64,000 nt of DNA from DAOMNO01 sp035443885 (GTDB lineage Bacteria > Planctomycetota > Phycisphaerae > Phycisphaerales > SM1A02), in the NCBI GenBank assembly GCA_035443885.1, contig DAOMNO010000009.1, positions 1 to 64,000 on the forward strand, given 5' to 3'. Below, one piece after another: positions 27,203 to 36,528 of the stretch; the first letter of the stretch is position 1; each line of letters opens with the position of its first letter. The notes beneath the pieces are model-generated. The model worked only from the letters and a program-made list of their open reading frames with translations. It made no database searches and was not told the origin of the DNA. A program made the position numbers and the translations under genes.

Positions 27203-28762
27203 TTACTCCGTCGCGTCGCCGATCGGCTTCATCAGCGGAAAGAGGATGACATCGCGAATCGTCGTCGAGTTCGTCATCAGCATGATGATACGGTCGATGC
27301 CGACGCCCAGGCCGCCCGCAGGGGGCATGCCGACGCGCAGCGCATGGATGAAGTCCTCATCCAACGTGCGGAAAGTCTGCACCTCTTCATCCGCACCGGC
27401 AAGCTGCTCGGTGAACTTCGCCAACTGCACGTCCGGGTCATTCAGCTCCGTGTAGCTGTTCGCCAGCTCCATGCCCGCGATAAACAGCTCCCAGCGATAC
27501 GACAACTCCGGATTGTTCTCATGAGGCCTCGTCAAAGGCGAAATCGCAGAGGGGAAGTCGGTAACAAACGTCGGCTTTGACGGATCAATCGTGTGTTCCG
27601 CATGGCGGTCGAACAGCGCGCTGGCGAGCAGCCAGTGATCCAGCCTGTCCGCATTCTCGATGTGATCCTGCTTCGCTTTCGCTCGCACCTGATCGCGATC
27701 GAACATCGAAAACCCAAGTGCTTTCTCGAAGAGTTCGCCATAGGTTACTTTCGCAAACGGCCGCGAGTAGTCGATCATGCGATCGCCGAACGGCAGCGAC
27801 AACCCGACTGCCTGTGGCTCGCGGCTGAGCTTCTGCGTCGATTGCGCGAGTTCGTGAATCAGCGATTCCGTCAGCTCGCGCATCGTCTCGTAATCGCCGA
27901 ACGCTTCGTACACCTCCATCATGGTGAACTCAGGATTGTGCTGGCGATCAATGCCTTCGTTGCGGAAATTGCGGTTGATTTCATACACGCGCGGCATCCC
28001 GCCCACGAGCAACCGCTTGAGATACAGCTCCGGCGCGATGCGCATATACAGCGGCATGTTGAGCGCATTGTGATGGGTGGTGAACGGCCGCGCCGCCGCA
28101 CCGCCTGCAATCGGCTGCATCATCGGCGTCTCGACCTCAAGAAACCCGCGCGATTCCATAAACCGGCGAATCTGCGAGACGAGCACCGAGCGCGTGGTCA
28201 ATGTCTGCAATGTTTCAGGGTTCGCGAACATGTCCACATAGCGCTGTCGATAGCGCAGCTCCGGGTCCGTCAGGCCGTGGAACTTCTCCGGCGGCGGGAC
28301 AAGGCTCTTGCAGTGCACCTCGAAGCGATCAGCCCATACACATACTTCGCCCTTCTGCGTCATGCCGACGCGACCGCCCGCAACGACGATATCGCCGTAA
28401 TCAAGCTTGGAAGCGAGCTTGAATCCTGCCGCATCAAGATCGGACTTTGAGACACTGACCTGCAAATCGCCTGAATGATCGCGCAGCAGCATGAAGACGA
28501 GCTTGCCCATCAAGCGGTGTTGCACGCAACGCCCGGCGACCAGCGCACGCGGCCGTCGATCGTCTTCGTGGTTCGCGGCATACGCCTCATGCGCCGACTG
28601 ATCGAACAGGGCGCGCGCTTCGGCCAGCGACAACAAGCCATCCACGCGCCGCCCATATGGCTCCACACCAAGTTCCTCGCGCCAACGTGCGAGTTTCTCT
28701 CGCCTCGCGCGAACGAGCGGATCGGATTCATGTGCATGCGCCATCTGCGAAGGTTGCGTCAT
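27203..28762 (-). CDS. lysS: Lysyl-tRNA synthetase, class II
   Basis: 519 residues from the ATG at 28762; homology does not include the upstream extension to 28819. The enzyme charges tRNA-Lys. An N-terminal OB-fold anticodon-binding domain (about 60-165) precedes the class II core: motif 1 near FLEVETPMM, motif 2 FRNEGIDRQHNPEFTMME, and motif 3 GLGVGIDRIIML. There is no clear Shine-Dalgarno site. An internal Met six codons downstream is an alternative start. It heads a two-gene unit with the transglutaminase gene and is divergent from the short-chain dehydrogenase. Confidence 0.95.
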   Translation of the reverse strand: MTQPSQMAHAHESDPLVRARREKLARWREELGVEPYGRRVDGLLSLAEARALFDQSAHEAYAANHEDDRRPRALVAGRCVQHRLMGKLVFMLLRDHSGDLQVSVSKSDLDAAGFKLASKLDYGDIVVAGGRVGMTQKGEVCVWADRFEVHCKSLVPPPEKFHGLTDPELRYRQRYVDMFANPETLQTLTTRSVLVSQIRRFMESRGFLEVETPMMQPIAGGAAARPFTTHHNALNMPLYMRIAPELYLKRLLVGGMPRVYEINRNFRNEGIDRQHNPEFTMMEVYEAFGDYETMRELTESLIHELAQSTQKLSREPQAVGLSLPFGDRMIDYSRPFAKVTYGELFEKALGFSMFDRDQVRAKAKQDHIENADRLDHWLLASALFDRHAEHTIDPSKPTFVTDFPSAISPLTRPHENNPELSYRWELFIAGMELANSYTELNDPDVQLAKFTEQLAGADEEVQTFRTLDEDFIHALRVGMPPAGGLGVGIDRIIMLMTNSTTIRDVILFPLMKPIGDATE

Positions 28763-28822
28763 GTGTACGATGGTACATCGCAAGTGCCGTGCAGTGGCAT
28801 TCGCGGAGAAGGAAACCACGCC

Positions 28823-29590
28823 ATGTCCACGCTTTCAGGCAAGACGGCTCTCATTACAGGCGCCAGCAGCGGTATCGGCGAGGCTCTCGCCCTCGCGCTC
28901 GGCGGACGCATGACCAACCTCATTCTGGCCGCCCGGCGGCTGGACCGCTTGCAGGCGCTCGCCCGTCGCATCGTCGATGCGGGTGGCCATGCGGTGCCGA
29001 TCGAATGCGATGTCGCGGACCGCGCTCAGGTGAAAGCTGCAGTGGACGCCGCCGTCGCCAGTTTCGGCGGCCTCGACATCCTCATCAATAACGCGGGCAT
29101 CATGCCGCTCGCGCCGATGGCGAAGTGCCGCATGGATGACTGGGACGCGGAAATTGACGTCAACATCAAGGGCCTGCTCTACGGCATCGGTTTCGCGCTG
29201 CCCATCATGCTGGAGAAGAAGGCCGGACACATCATTAATGTGTCTTCCGTTGCCGGGCGCGTCGTCTTTCCCGGCGCTGCGGTGTATTGCGGCACGAAGT
29301 TCGCCGTCCACGCCATCTCAGAAGGTCTGCGAAGCGAACTGGCTGAAGCCGCCGCCCGCGATGGAAACCAGATTCGCGTTACGGTCATTGCGCCAGGGGT
29401 GGTTACGACTGAACTGCCGGACTCCATCCGCGACCCACAGACGAAAATGGCGTCCAAGATGTATTACAGCAGCATGAAGGGGCCGTTGGTGAGCGAAGAC
29501 ATCGCCGCTGCCGTGTTCTACGCGCTCGAAGCCCCGCCACACGTTGGCGTGAACGAGATTCTCATCCGTCCGACCTCGCAGGTTCGATAG
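28823..29590 (+). CDS. Short-chain dehydrogenase/reductase
   Basis: 255 residues, classical SDR size. Motifs: nucleotide-binding TGASSGIG (about 11-18), NNAG near 90, a catalytic Ser in VSSVAG near 142, and the YxxxK pair in YCGTK near 155-159. Cytoplasmic NAD(P)-dependent oxidoreductase; substrate not predictable. AGAAGGA lies about 10 bases before the ATG at 28823. The frame is open upstream to 28475, but that part lies opposite lysS. Confidence 0.9.
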   Translation: MSTLSGKTALITGASSGIGEALALALGGRMTNLILAARRLDRLQALARRIVDAGGHAVPIECDVADRAQVKAAVDAAVASFGGLDILINNAGIMPLAPMAKCRMDDWDAEIDVNIKGLLYGIGFALPIMLEKKAGHIINVSSVAGRVVFPGAAVYCGTKFAVHAISEGLRSELAEAAARDGNQIRVTVIAPGVVTTELPDSIRDPQTKMASKMYYSSMKGPLVSEDIAAAVFYALEAPPHVGVNEILIRPTSQVR

Positions 29591-29635
29591 ACACCGCAGC
29601 GCGTTCGTCCACATCACCCCATTTTCTCGATCCTT

Positions 29636-30736
29636 ATGCCCCACACCATTCGACGCATCGGCGTACTCACCGGCGGAGGCGACTGCCCTGGCCTGAACGC
29701 TGTCATCCGCGCCGTCACGAAGACGGCCATCCTTGAACACGATATCGAAGTCTTCGGTATTGAAGATGGCTTTCAAGGCCTGATCGAAGACCGGCTCCAT
29801 CAGCTCACGATCGCGGATGTCTCAGGCATTCTCGCTCGCGGCGGAACGATCCTCGGCACCAACAACAAGTGCAGCCCGCAACGCTACTACACCGGCGACG
29901 ATGAGCAGGGCAAGCCCGTGTTCGTTAATGCGATGGATCAATGCCTCGCCACCGTTGAGCGCCATCGTCTTGATGCGATCATCGTCATCGGCGGTGATGG
30001 CACGATGAGCTGTGCAGCGCCATTGGTGGAAGCAGGCGTCAACTGCATCGGCGTGCCCAAGACAATCGACAACGACATCGTCGGCACAGAAATCACCTTC
30101 GGCTTCACCACCGCCGTCAACACCGCCACGATGTCGCTTGATCGGCTGCACTCCACCGCCGCGAGCCACCATCGCGTGATGGTGTGCGAGGTCATGGGAC
30201 GCAACGCGGGCTGGCTCGCGCTGCACGCGGGGCTTGCATCAGGATCGGATGTCATTCTGATTCCGGAGATTCCCTACGACATCGACAGGATTTGCGCGTT
30301 CGTGCAAAGCCGCGTCGTCAACCGCCGAGGTTTCTCGATCATCGCATGTGCAGAAGGCGCGCACCCGGCGAATGGTGAAAAGGTTGTCGCGCGGCGCGAT
30401 CTCACCAGCCCCGACCCTATTCGGCTCGGCGGCATCGGCGAGAAAGTCGCGGACGACATTGCACGACGCACAAAGATCGAAACACGCACCACGGTGCTGG
30501 GCCATGTCGTGCGCGGCGGCCCGCCGATCGCTGCAGACCGCGTGCTGGCTTCGCGCTTCGGTTTCCGCGCACTCAAGCTCTTAATGGCTGGCGCGCGAGG
30601 GCGCATGGTCGTCATGGAAGGCAACACGCTCAACGATGTCGAGATCACCTTCGCAGCCAATAAGCAGCGGCTGGTCCCCACCGATCATCCACTCATCCGC
30701 GTGGCGAGGGCCGTGCGGACCAGTTTCGGCGATTAG
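29636..30736 (+). CDS. pfkA: 6-phosphofructokinase, donor uncertain (ATP or pyrophosphate)
   Basis: 366 residues. It phosphorylates fructose 6-phosphate in glycolysis. Visible motifs are GGGDCPGLNAVIRA at 13-26, GGDGT at 119-123 and PKTIDND at 141-147, whose D145 matches the catalytic Asp. Two positions commonly used to predict the donor disagree: G122 is the Gly typical of ATP enzymes, while K142 is the Lys typical of pyrophosphate-dependent enzymes. This combination occurs in ATP enzymes of the group that includes actinobacteria, so ATP is somewhat favoured. It follows the SDR gene by 45 bp. Confidence 0.9.
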   Translation: MPHTIRRIGVLTGGGDCPGLNAVIRAVTKTAILEHDIEVFGIEDGFQGLIEDRLHQLTIADVSGILARGGTILGTNNKCSPQRYYTGDDEQGKPVFVNAMDQCLATVERHRLDAIIVIGGDGTMSCAAPLVEAGVNCIGVPKTIDNDIVGTEITFGFTTAVNTATMSLDRLHSTAASHHRVMVCEVMGRNAGWLALHAGLASGSDVILIPEIPYDIDRICAFVQSRVVNRRGFSIIACAEGAHPANGEKVVARRDLTSPDPIRLGGIGEKVADDIARRTKIETRTTVLGHVVRGGPPIAADRVLASRFGFRALKLLMAGARGRMVVMEGNTLNDVEITFAANKQRLVPTDHPLIRVARAVRTSFGD

Positions 30737-30754
30737 CTGCATATCATCACTGAC

Positions 30755-31372
30755 ATGACCGGTGCGGCTCCATCGCTGCGAACATGCTCCACCTGTGGCC
30801 TCGTGCAGGTCATGCCGGTCGTACCGAGTGATTACCGCGCGTGCTGCGTGCGGTGCGGCAGCGGCCTGCCGGGCAGAACATCTCGTTTGCGAAGCAACAG
30901 TCGCACGGCTGCATTCGCCGCCGCCGCACTGTTGTTGTACCCCCCCGCCATCACGCTGCCGATGATCCGCATTGAGCAGTTCGGCCATCACCATCACGCC
31001 AGCATTCTGAGTGGAACATGGACGCTGCTCACCGGCGGGCACCTGTTCATCGGCATCGTCGTGCTGCTTTGCTCGGTTGTCCTGCCGCTGGGCAAACTGC
31101 TCGCACTGCTGGTGCTGGCGTCGTCGCCATTCAGCACGCGGATGCTCTCCCGGCATCATCGGGCGTCCATGTTTCACATCGTGGAATGGACCGGCCGCTG
31201 GGGCATGCTTGATGTCGTCCTCGTCGCCATGCTCGTCGCAGCACTCAAGCTGGGCGATGTCGTGCACGTTACGCCCGGACCCGCAGCGGCGGCGTTTACG
31301 GCGTGCGTCGTGCTCAATCTGCTCGCCGCAGCATGTTTCGATCCGCATCGACTCTGGGAGGCGCGCGCATGA
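30755..31372 (+). CDS. PqiA-like integral membrane protein
   Basis: 205 residues. The N-terminus has zinc-ribbon Cys pairs (C11, C14, C30/C31, C34), then four predicted membrane helices between about 52 and 195. This matches one half of PqiA (paraquat-inducible protein A), whose full-length form has two such halves. PqiA works with MCE proteins in moving lipid between membranes. The gene overlaps the next, an MCE-domain gene, by four bases (ATGA), the usual pqiAB order. No pqiC lipoprotein gene follows. Confidence 0.83.
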   Translation: MTGAAPSLRTCSTCGLVQVMPVVPSDYRACCVRCGSGLPGRTSRLRSNSRTAAFAAAALLLYPPAITLPMIRIEQFGHHHHASILSGTWTLLTGGHLFIGIVVLLCSVVLPLGKLLALLVLASSPFSTRMLSRHHRASMFHIVEWTGRWGMLDVVLVAMLVAALKLGDVVHVTPGPAAAAFTACVVLNLLAAACFDPHRLWEARA

Positions 31373-32799
31373 GCGAAACACCGCCGACGAACATCCAACT
31401 GCCCACCGCCGAGCTTCGCCCGGTTTCAGCAGGGCGCCGCGTCTCCTTCGCGTGGATCGTGCCTGCAATTGTGCTGCTTATCAGTGGCTGGATCGGCTGG
31501 CAGGCGTGGAACGAGCGCGGCATTGAGATCATCATCCGACTGAACGAAGCGCATGGGCTGAAAGTCGGCGATCACATTCGCTATCGCGGCACCAGTGTGG
31601 GCGATGTGCGCGCCATGCGCCTCGCCGATGATCTTGACGGGTTGATCGTTACAGCGCGACTGAACCGCGACGCTGCGATGCTCGCGCGCAGTGGCTCGCG
31701 TTTCTGGGTTGTTCGACCCGCCGTGACGCTTGATGGCGCGACCGGGCTGGATACGCTTGTCGGGCCGCGCTACATCGCTGTGCTGCCTGCGAGCCCGTTG
31801 GCGACGACTGAACCCATGCGAGAGTTCATCGCGCTCGATCAATCGCCGCTCATTGAATCGTTCCATCCTGATGATCTCGAAATCCTTGTTCATTCGCGGC
31901 AACGCGGCAGCTTGGCGCCGGGTGTGCCCGTGCTCTATCGGCAGGTGCGCATCGGCACGGTGCTGTCTGTCGGCCTGACGAGTGATGCCGCAGGCGTTGA
32001 GGCCAGGCTGCACATCCAGCGCGCCTTCGTACCGCTCATCAGAGAGAACAGCCGATTCTGGGATTCAGGCGGCTACAGCGCACAGCTGGGCTGGAGCGGC
32101 TTGAACATTGAACTGGACTCGTGGCAAACGCTGGTTACTGGCGCCGTCGCAGTAGCGACGCCACCACTCGAACAGGCCGGCGCAATCGTCCGCACCGGTC
32201 ATCGCTTCACGCTCGCGCCGGAGCCGCAACGCACATGGCTTGACTGGGAACCGCTGATCTCCATCGGCAACGAAATGCTCCCGCACGGCCGCTCGCTGCC
32301 GAAGCCGCTGCGCGCCCGTCTGGCGTGGACGGAAAGTCGATTGATCGGCAGCAGCAGACAGGTGCGGCGCGGCTGGGTGCTTCAAACCGAACGCGGACTG
32401 CTCGGCCCGGCAGACCTCATCACGAATGCAGCCAAAGCGCGCGAAGGAAGCTCCGTGCTCGAAGTCGCCGGCGCAATCGTGCCGCTCGGCGCGCTGGAGT
32501 GGACACAGCGCGGCATCGCGCTGCTGAGTGTACATCTTGACGAGCCGAACTGGCCTGCGCCACTCATGCGCACAGCAAGCGAAGTCGAAGACTGCATCAT
32601 CATCGGTGATGCAGCCGATGCACGGCCGATCGCTGCGGCGCGCATGACGGCGGGCGACGGACTCTGGCACATTCACCCGACGGTGCAGTTCGATGAAACA
32701 TGGCACGGCGCAACAGTCGTCTCCCGCCGCGATGGAAGCATCATCGGCCTGCTGCTCGTCAACGGCACGGCATCGCACATCGCCATCCTGCCCGAATAA
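31369..32799 (+). CDS. PqiB-like MCE protein with unrecognised C-terminal domain
   Basis: 476 residues from the ATG at 31369, overlapping the pqiA-like stop. One membrane helix (26-47) is followed by two MCE domains, about 50-140 (HGLKVGDHIRYRGTSVGDV) and 168-268 (GSLAPGVPVLYRQVRIGTV). MCE domains form hexameric rings or tubes that carry lipids across the envelope. PqiB normally has three MCE domains and a coiled coil; here residues 275-476 are something else, beta-rich and ending DGSIIGLLLVNGTASHIAILPE, faintly like the last strands of a trypsin-fold protein but with no catalytic triad. Function of this part is unknown. Confidence 0.83.
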   Translation: MSETPPTNIQLPTAELRPVSAGRRVSFAWIVPAIVLLISGWIGWQAWNERGIEIIIRLNEAHGLKVGDHIRYRGTSVGDVRAMRLADDLDGLIVTARLNRDAAMLARSGSRFWVVRPAVTLDGATGLDTLVGPRYIAVLPASPLATTEPMREFIALDQSPLIESFHPDDLEILVHSRQRGSLAPGVPVLYRQVRIGTVLSVGLTSDAAGVEARLHIQRAFVPLIRENSRFWDSGGYSAQLGWSGLNIELDSWQTLVTGAVAVATPPLEQAGAIVRTGHRFTLAPEPQRTWLDWEPLISIGNEMLPHGRSLPKPLRARLAWTESRLIGSSRQVRRGWVLQTERGLLGPADLITNAAKAREGSSVLEVAGAIVPLGALEWTQRGIALLSVHLDEPNWPAPLMRTASEVEDCIIIGDAADARPIAAARMTAGDGLWHIHPTVQFDETWHGATVVSRRDGSIIGLLLVNGTASHIAILPE

Positions 32800-32820
32800 A
32801 CGGACAGGCCACTGCTGCAC

Positions 32821-34317
32821 TCACGACTTGCCCGCGGCACGTGTGATCTCATGCCGAAGCTGATCGATCAGTTCGCGCAGGTTGACATCACGCTGCGGAC
32901 CATCGCCGCAATCCACCATTGCGCCAGCAGTCATCTGCGCATCAACGCGCGCAACAGCAGCGTGAATGGTGGAGTGATGCTTGCGTCCGAGCGCGGCGGC
33001 GATCTCCGGATAGCTCATCGCGATGAGATTTTTCGCCAGATAAGCCGTTACGGCACGAGCCAGCACGACTCGCTTATGCCGCCCGCCGCCGAGCATGTCG
33101 CCGCGACTAATGCAGAGCCGCTGACAGACATGCTCCATGATGCTGGCAACCCGCACCGGCGCAGCAGGCTTCCACACCGGCTCAGTGAATACCTGCTCGA
33201 CCAGTGAGAGGCCGACGACCCCCGATTCGCCGCCCGTCGCCTGCTGCATCGCGCGGAACTCATGGACGGCTGCGATCTTGTTGATCGCGCCCTCAATTTC
33301 ACGCACGGAGCCTGCACAACGGGACGTAATCGTCTCCACGGCTGCGTCGTTGAGCTTCAATCGCCTTTGCTCAGCCAGACGACGAATGAGCTGCGCTCGC
33401 ATCTCACGGTCCGGAGCCTTGATCTCCACCACCATGCCCGCCAGCAGCCTGCTGACCAGGCCGGGGCTGAACTTGCGGATGTTGCGCGGGTGCTCATCGG
33501 ATGCCAGCACGATCCTCGCGCCGAGATGCTGAATCGCATCGATCGTGCATTGAAACTCATGCTGCGTGCGCACTTTGTTGGAAAGGAAGTGCACATCGTC
33601 AATCGCGAGCAGTTCCAGTTTGCGAATGCGGTCGCGGAACTCCTCAATCGTATTGAACCGCACGGCTGAAATATATTCGTTGGTGAACTGCTCGCCCGTT
33701 ACATAACGCACCTTGCCCGGCATGCCGGTGCGCTCTGCAAACCGCCTGCAAATGCCTTGCAGCAGATGCGTCTTGCCGACGCCGCAATCGCCATGCACGA
33801 TGAGCGGCGAAATGAGTTTCGCGGTGGGATCGTTCGCGAGTCGCTCGGCGGCGCGAAACGCGAGTTCATTCGATGAGCCGATGACGAAATCCTCAAGCCG
33901 TCGCAACCGCGCAAAGCTGGTGTTCGCGGACTTCCTGAGCGTCCGGGGCGCTGCGCCGTTGTGCGCGGCAAGCTGCGCCTGACTTGTCGCGACGTGCCCG
34001 TTGTGCGATGTTTCGTTGAGCGAAGACGCATCGCCGGGCCGCGCCGGCGCGGCGTCAACAGTAATCGAAACGCTCGCCGCCTCACCCAGTGCTTCGCGCG
34101 CCACCGCCTGCAGTTCGCCGGAGTAGTGCGAACCGATCCACGAGGCGACAAACGGGCTGGACGCCGCGATGTGCACTTCGCCTCCGTTGACATTTACTTT
34201 CGCCGAGCCGAACCACATGTCGTACTTGTGGGAACCGATTCGGCGTGAGAGTTCGCGGGTGATGCTTTGAACGTCGCCGGTTTCGATTCGCAGGGCTGGG
34301 GCGGAAGGTCGCTTCAT
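32821..34317 (-). CDS. dnaA: Chromosomal replication initiator DnaA
   Basis: 498 residues from the ATG at 34317, chosen because AGGAG lies 6-7 bases upstream; the frame extends to 34506 with no homology. DnaA binds DnaA boxes at the origin and melts DNA. Domain I is at about 15-85, a variable linker at 90-140, and the AAA+ core has Walker A GDCGVGKT (176-183) and Walker B LLAIDD (236-241). Domain IV contains the DNA-binding signature region SYPEIAAALGRKHHSTIHAA. The usual DHTTV is KHHSTI here and the usual GxGLGKTH is GDCGVGKTH, so it is a divergent member. No dnaN or gyrB follows. Confidence 0.93.
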   Translation of the reverse strand: MKRPSAPALRIETGDVQSITRELSRRIGSHKYDMWFGSAKVNVNGGEVHIAASSPFVASWIGSHYSGELQAVAREALGEAASVSITVDAAPARPGDASSLNETSHNGHVATSQAQLAAHNGAAPRTLRKSANTSFARLRRLEDFVIGSSNELAFRAAERLANDPTAKLISPLIVHGDCGVGKTHLLQGICRRFAERTGMPGKVRYVTGEQFTNEYISAVRFNTIEEFRDRIRKLELLAIDDVHFLSNKVRTQHEFQCTIDAIQHLGARIVLASDEHPRNIRKFSPGLVSRLLAGMVVEIKAPDREMRAQLIRRLAEQRRLKLNDAAVETITSRCAGSVREIEGAINKIAAVHEFRAMQQATGGESGVVGLSLVEQVFTEPVWKPAAPVRVASIMEHVCQRLCISRGDMLGGGRHKRVVLARAVTAYLAKNLIAMSYPEIAAALGRKHHSTIHAAVARVDAQMTAGAMVDCGDGPQRDVNLRELIDQLRHEITRAAGKS

Positions 34318-34826
34318 GAAGCTCTCCTGTGGGATGTCGTGCATCCCAGCAGCGTGCGCGGCGTGGCGCGACACGAACATGGCTGGAACCCGAAGCGATC
34401 GAATGCTTCGCGCAGTTCCCGTGGGCATGTGTGAGCGGGATCCCTCCCACCGCTTCCGGCTCGGAAAGCCGCAGTCGGCAGTCGGCACGTTTCTCTTCGC
34501 GCTCAACGGAGCGCGGAGCGATCACCCGCGGATAGCCGAAGGGCATTTCCGCTGAACTTCGCAGCGTCGTGGCCGCGATGTTTTCAGATGAAAAACGCTC
34601 GAAGGAACGAGACGATTGAGTCGGAGATCATCCATCCATGAACGACGGGTGAAGAATACGTGAACCGCCGTTTCGACACAAGGGATTTTCTCCGCTGCGC
34701 ACGCGCGATGCGCCGAAAGTGCCGTGGATACAGGAGAAAGCGACGAAAAAAACTTTCTCCACGCGCTGGGTTGGCGTTTGTCGATCCACGGTGGAAAACT
34801 TTTGCGTTTGACTTCGGCGCGCCCGT
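34318..34826. other. Non-coding region upstream of dnaA
   Basis: 509 bp between the acetyltransferase stop and the dnaA start. No plausible gene. It contains a cluster of DnaA-box-like sequences at 34723-34798 and a short A-rich run (A7 at 34746-34752). It should contain the dnaA promoter and may contain an origin of replication. Confidence 0.55.
34723..34798. promoter_or_regulatory. Cluster of DnaA-box-like 9-mers
   Basis: Compared with TTATCCACA: GTATCCACG on the minus strand at 34723-34731 (7/9), TTCTCCACG at 34755-34763 (7/9), CGATCCACG at 34782-34790 (6/9) and TTTTCCACC on the minus strand at 34790-34798 (7/9). All keep the TCCAC core. Four cores in 76 bp, about 400 bp upstream of dnaA, suggest an origin or DnaA autoregulatory site. 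Confidence 0.45.
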
Positions 34827-35798
34827 TCATCGCGCGCGCAGCGAGCGCACCAAGGCGATGCGACGTTGCGATCGCGCGAATCCCATGCTGCTGTAGAGTG
34901 CGATCGCCGGCGCATTCTGCTCGTCCACGGCAAGGTTGATGCGCCGCTCCTCTCGCGAAGCCAGCCGTGCAAAACCGTGTTGCAGCAACAGTTTGCCAAG
35001 CCCACGCCCGCGCGCGCGAGGCGTGAGACCGAGATACACCAGCTCCACACTGCGATGTTGAGGCGAAGGATTCAGCAGCAGCGCACCACGTGGCACGTCG
35101 CCTTCGTACAACATCAGCCACAACGTCGGATCAAACACGCCGGTCGCGCGATGGCCTTCCAGAATGTCCTTCGTTTCCCGCAAACCGCGCAGACCCGGAC
35201 AGTCCAGCGTGCCTTCATAGCTTTCTTCCAGCGCGCGAAGCAACTCGCCATCCCGGCTGCGAGCGTACTCCTCCACATGAAGCCCCGATGGCCACGCCAC
35301 CGGCTGTACCTCCCGTCGCTTCGGCATCGGGCGATCCATATAGCTCAGACGCGCCAGCTCTGTAAACCCTGCACCAAGAAACGCATCGTGCTCCAGCCGT
35401 TCTGAAGGTTCCAGCAGCGTCTGGGCCAGATGCACCCCCATGCCACGAACCTCGGTTGCCGCACGGTCAATCAACCGGGCCAGCGGCTTCACCTCGATGG
35501 GTGCCACGGGATGGCTGGCGAAGAACATCGCCGTCTTGCCCGGATTCGGCACCACAAACACGGTTTCGACGATCCGCCCGGATTCATCAACCAAGGACCA
35601 TATGGGATCCAGTTTGATGGCGTTATCGCGTGCGAACTCCATGAACCGCCGCGCCCGGCCAACTTCTGCTGTCCCGTGCACCGCCAGAAGGCGATCCAGT
35701 GCTTCTTCCAGCCGGTCCGCGTTGACCCTGACGATGCTGCAACCATCGCCGTCATCCGCCGGAAGCAACCTCGAACTGTCCGACTGCGAAGTCGTCAT
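34827..35798 (-). CDS. GNAT-family N-acetyltransferase, tandem-domain type
   Basis: 323 residues. The C-terminal half is a GNAT domain: LVYLGLTPRARGRGLGKLLL is the acetyl-CoA loop (R-G-x-G), and NAPAIALYSSMGF is the usual C-terminal motif. The N-terminal half (about 20-160) resembles a second, degenerate GNAT fold, giving the two-domain arrangement seen in mycothiol-synthase-like enzymes. The acceptor substrate is unknown. The Shine-Dalgarno site is weak. It is divergent from the exported protein gene at 35869. Confidence 0.83.
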   Translation of the reverse strand: MTTSQSDSSRLLPADDGDGCSIVRVNADRLEEALDRLLAVHGTAEVGRARRFMEFARDNAIKLDPIWSLVDESGRIVETVFVVPNPGKTAMFFASHPVAPIEVKPLARLIDRAATEVRGMGVHLAQTLLEPSERLEHDAFLGAGFTELARLSYMDRPMPKRREVQPVAWPSGLHVEEYARSRDGELLRALEESYEGTLDCPGLRGLRETKDILEGHRATGVFDPTLWLMLYEGDVPRGALLLNPSPQHRSVELVYLGLTPRARGRGLGKLLLQHGFARLASREERRINLAVDEQNAPAIALYSSMGFARSQRRIALVRSLRAR

Positions 35799-35810
35799 GA
35801 GGGTTACACT

Positions 35811-35838
35811 TTGACCGGGCCGCTGCTCTCATTAGAAT
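35811..35838 (+). promoter_or_regulatory. Sigma-70-like promoter for the 35869 gene
   Basis: TTGACC at 35811-35816 and TAGAAT at 35833-35838 with a 16-bp spacer, each one mismatch or two from consensus. The start point would be near 35845, giving a leader of about 24 bases that includes the GGAG of the gene at 35869. Confidence 0.55.
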
Positions 35839-35868
35839 ACTCGTTTGCCCTCGTGCTGGAGCCGAAAC

Positions 35869-36528
35869 ATGCCGATCTTGAGTCGATTTCATTCAGATAC
35901 GCCCCGGTCGTCCCGCCGCGCCATGCTCTTCAGCGCGCCGCGCACCGCCGTGGCTGCACTCGGCATGCTCATCATCGCGTGCACGGCAATGGCGTATCCG
36001 AGGCCGGCGGCGGTCCCCTACCGCTGGGAACTGCACTTCGAGCCAGGCCCGCTGAGGCTGTATGTCGATGATCTGGAAGGCGCCGCCTACTGGTACTTCA
36101 CGTATACCGTAACCAACCGCACCGGCCGCGATCAGACGTGGGCTCCCACCTTCGTCCTGTTCACCGACGCAGGCGAGATTCTCCATTCCGGTGAGCACGT
36201 GCCCCAGCGCGTAACGCGAGAAATCATGGACATGCTGGGCAATGACCTCGCCCAGAACCAGTACGAAATCATCGGCGAGATTCTCCAGGGCCGCGAACAT
36301 GCCAAAGACGGCGTCGTCGTCTGGCCCGCCCGCCAGCTCAACATCACGGAGCTTTCCCTCTTCGTCAGCGGCACGAGCGGTGAGACCGCCCGCGTCAAGA
36401 ACCCCGTAACTGATGAAGAATCCCTTCTGCGGAAGACCCTCCAGCGGGACTACCTGATCCCCGGCTCCCCGCTTGCACGCGGCAGCCGCGAGATCGAACT
36501 CGTTCGCCAGCAGTGGATTTTCCGCTGA
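35869..36528 (+). CDS. Exported or membrane-anchored protein of unknown function
   Basis: 219 residues from the ATG at 35869, which has GGAG seven bases upstream and lies just after the predicted promoter. An Arg/Ser-rich N-terminus precedes a hydrophobic segment (about 28-42), a long signal peptide or anchor. The rest is a beta-rich domain (GAAYWYFTYTVTNRTGRDQTW) of a type I associate with conserved planctomycete proteins lacking a function. One Cys in the hydrophobic segment (IIACTAMA) is probably not a lipobox. It precedes rpmA by about 100 bp. Confidence 0.72.
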   Translation: MPILSRFHSDTPRSSRRAMLFSAPRTAVAALGMLIIACTAMAYPRPAAVPYRWELHFEPGPLRLYVDDLEGAAYWYFTYTVTNRTGRDQTWAPTFVLFTDAGEILHSGEHVPQRVTREIMDMLGNDLAQNQYEIIGEILQGREHAKDGVVVWPARQLNITELSLFVSGTSGETARVKNPVTDEESLLRKTLQRDYLIPGSPLARGSREIELVRQQWIFR

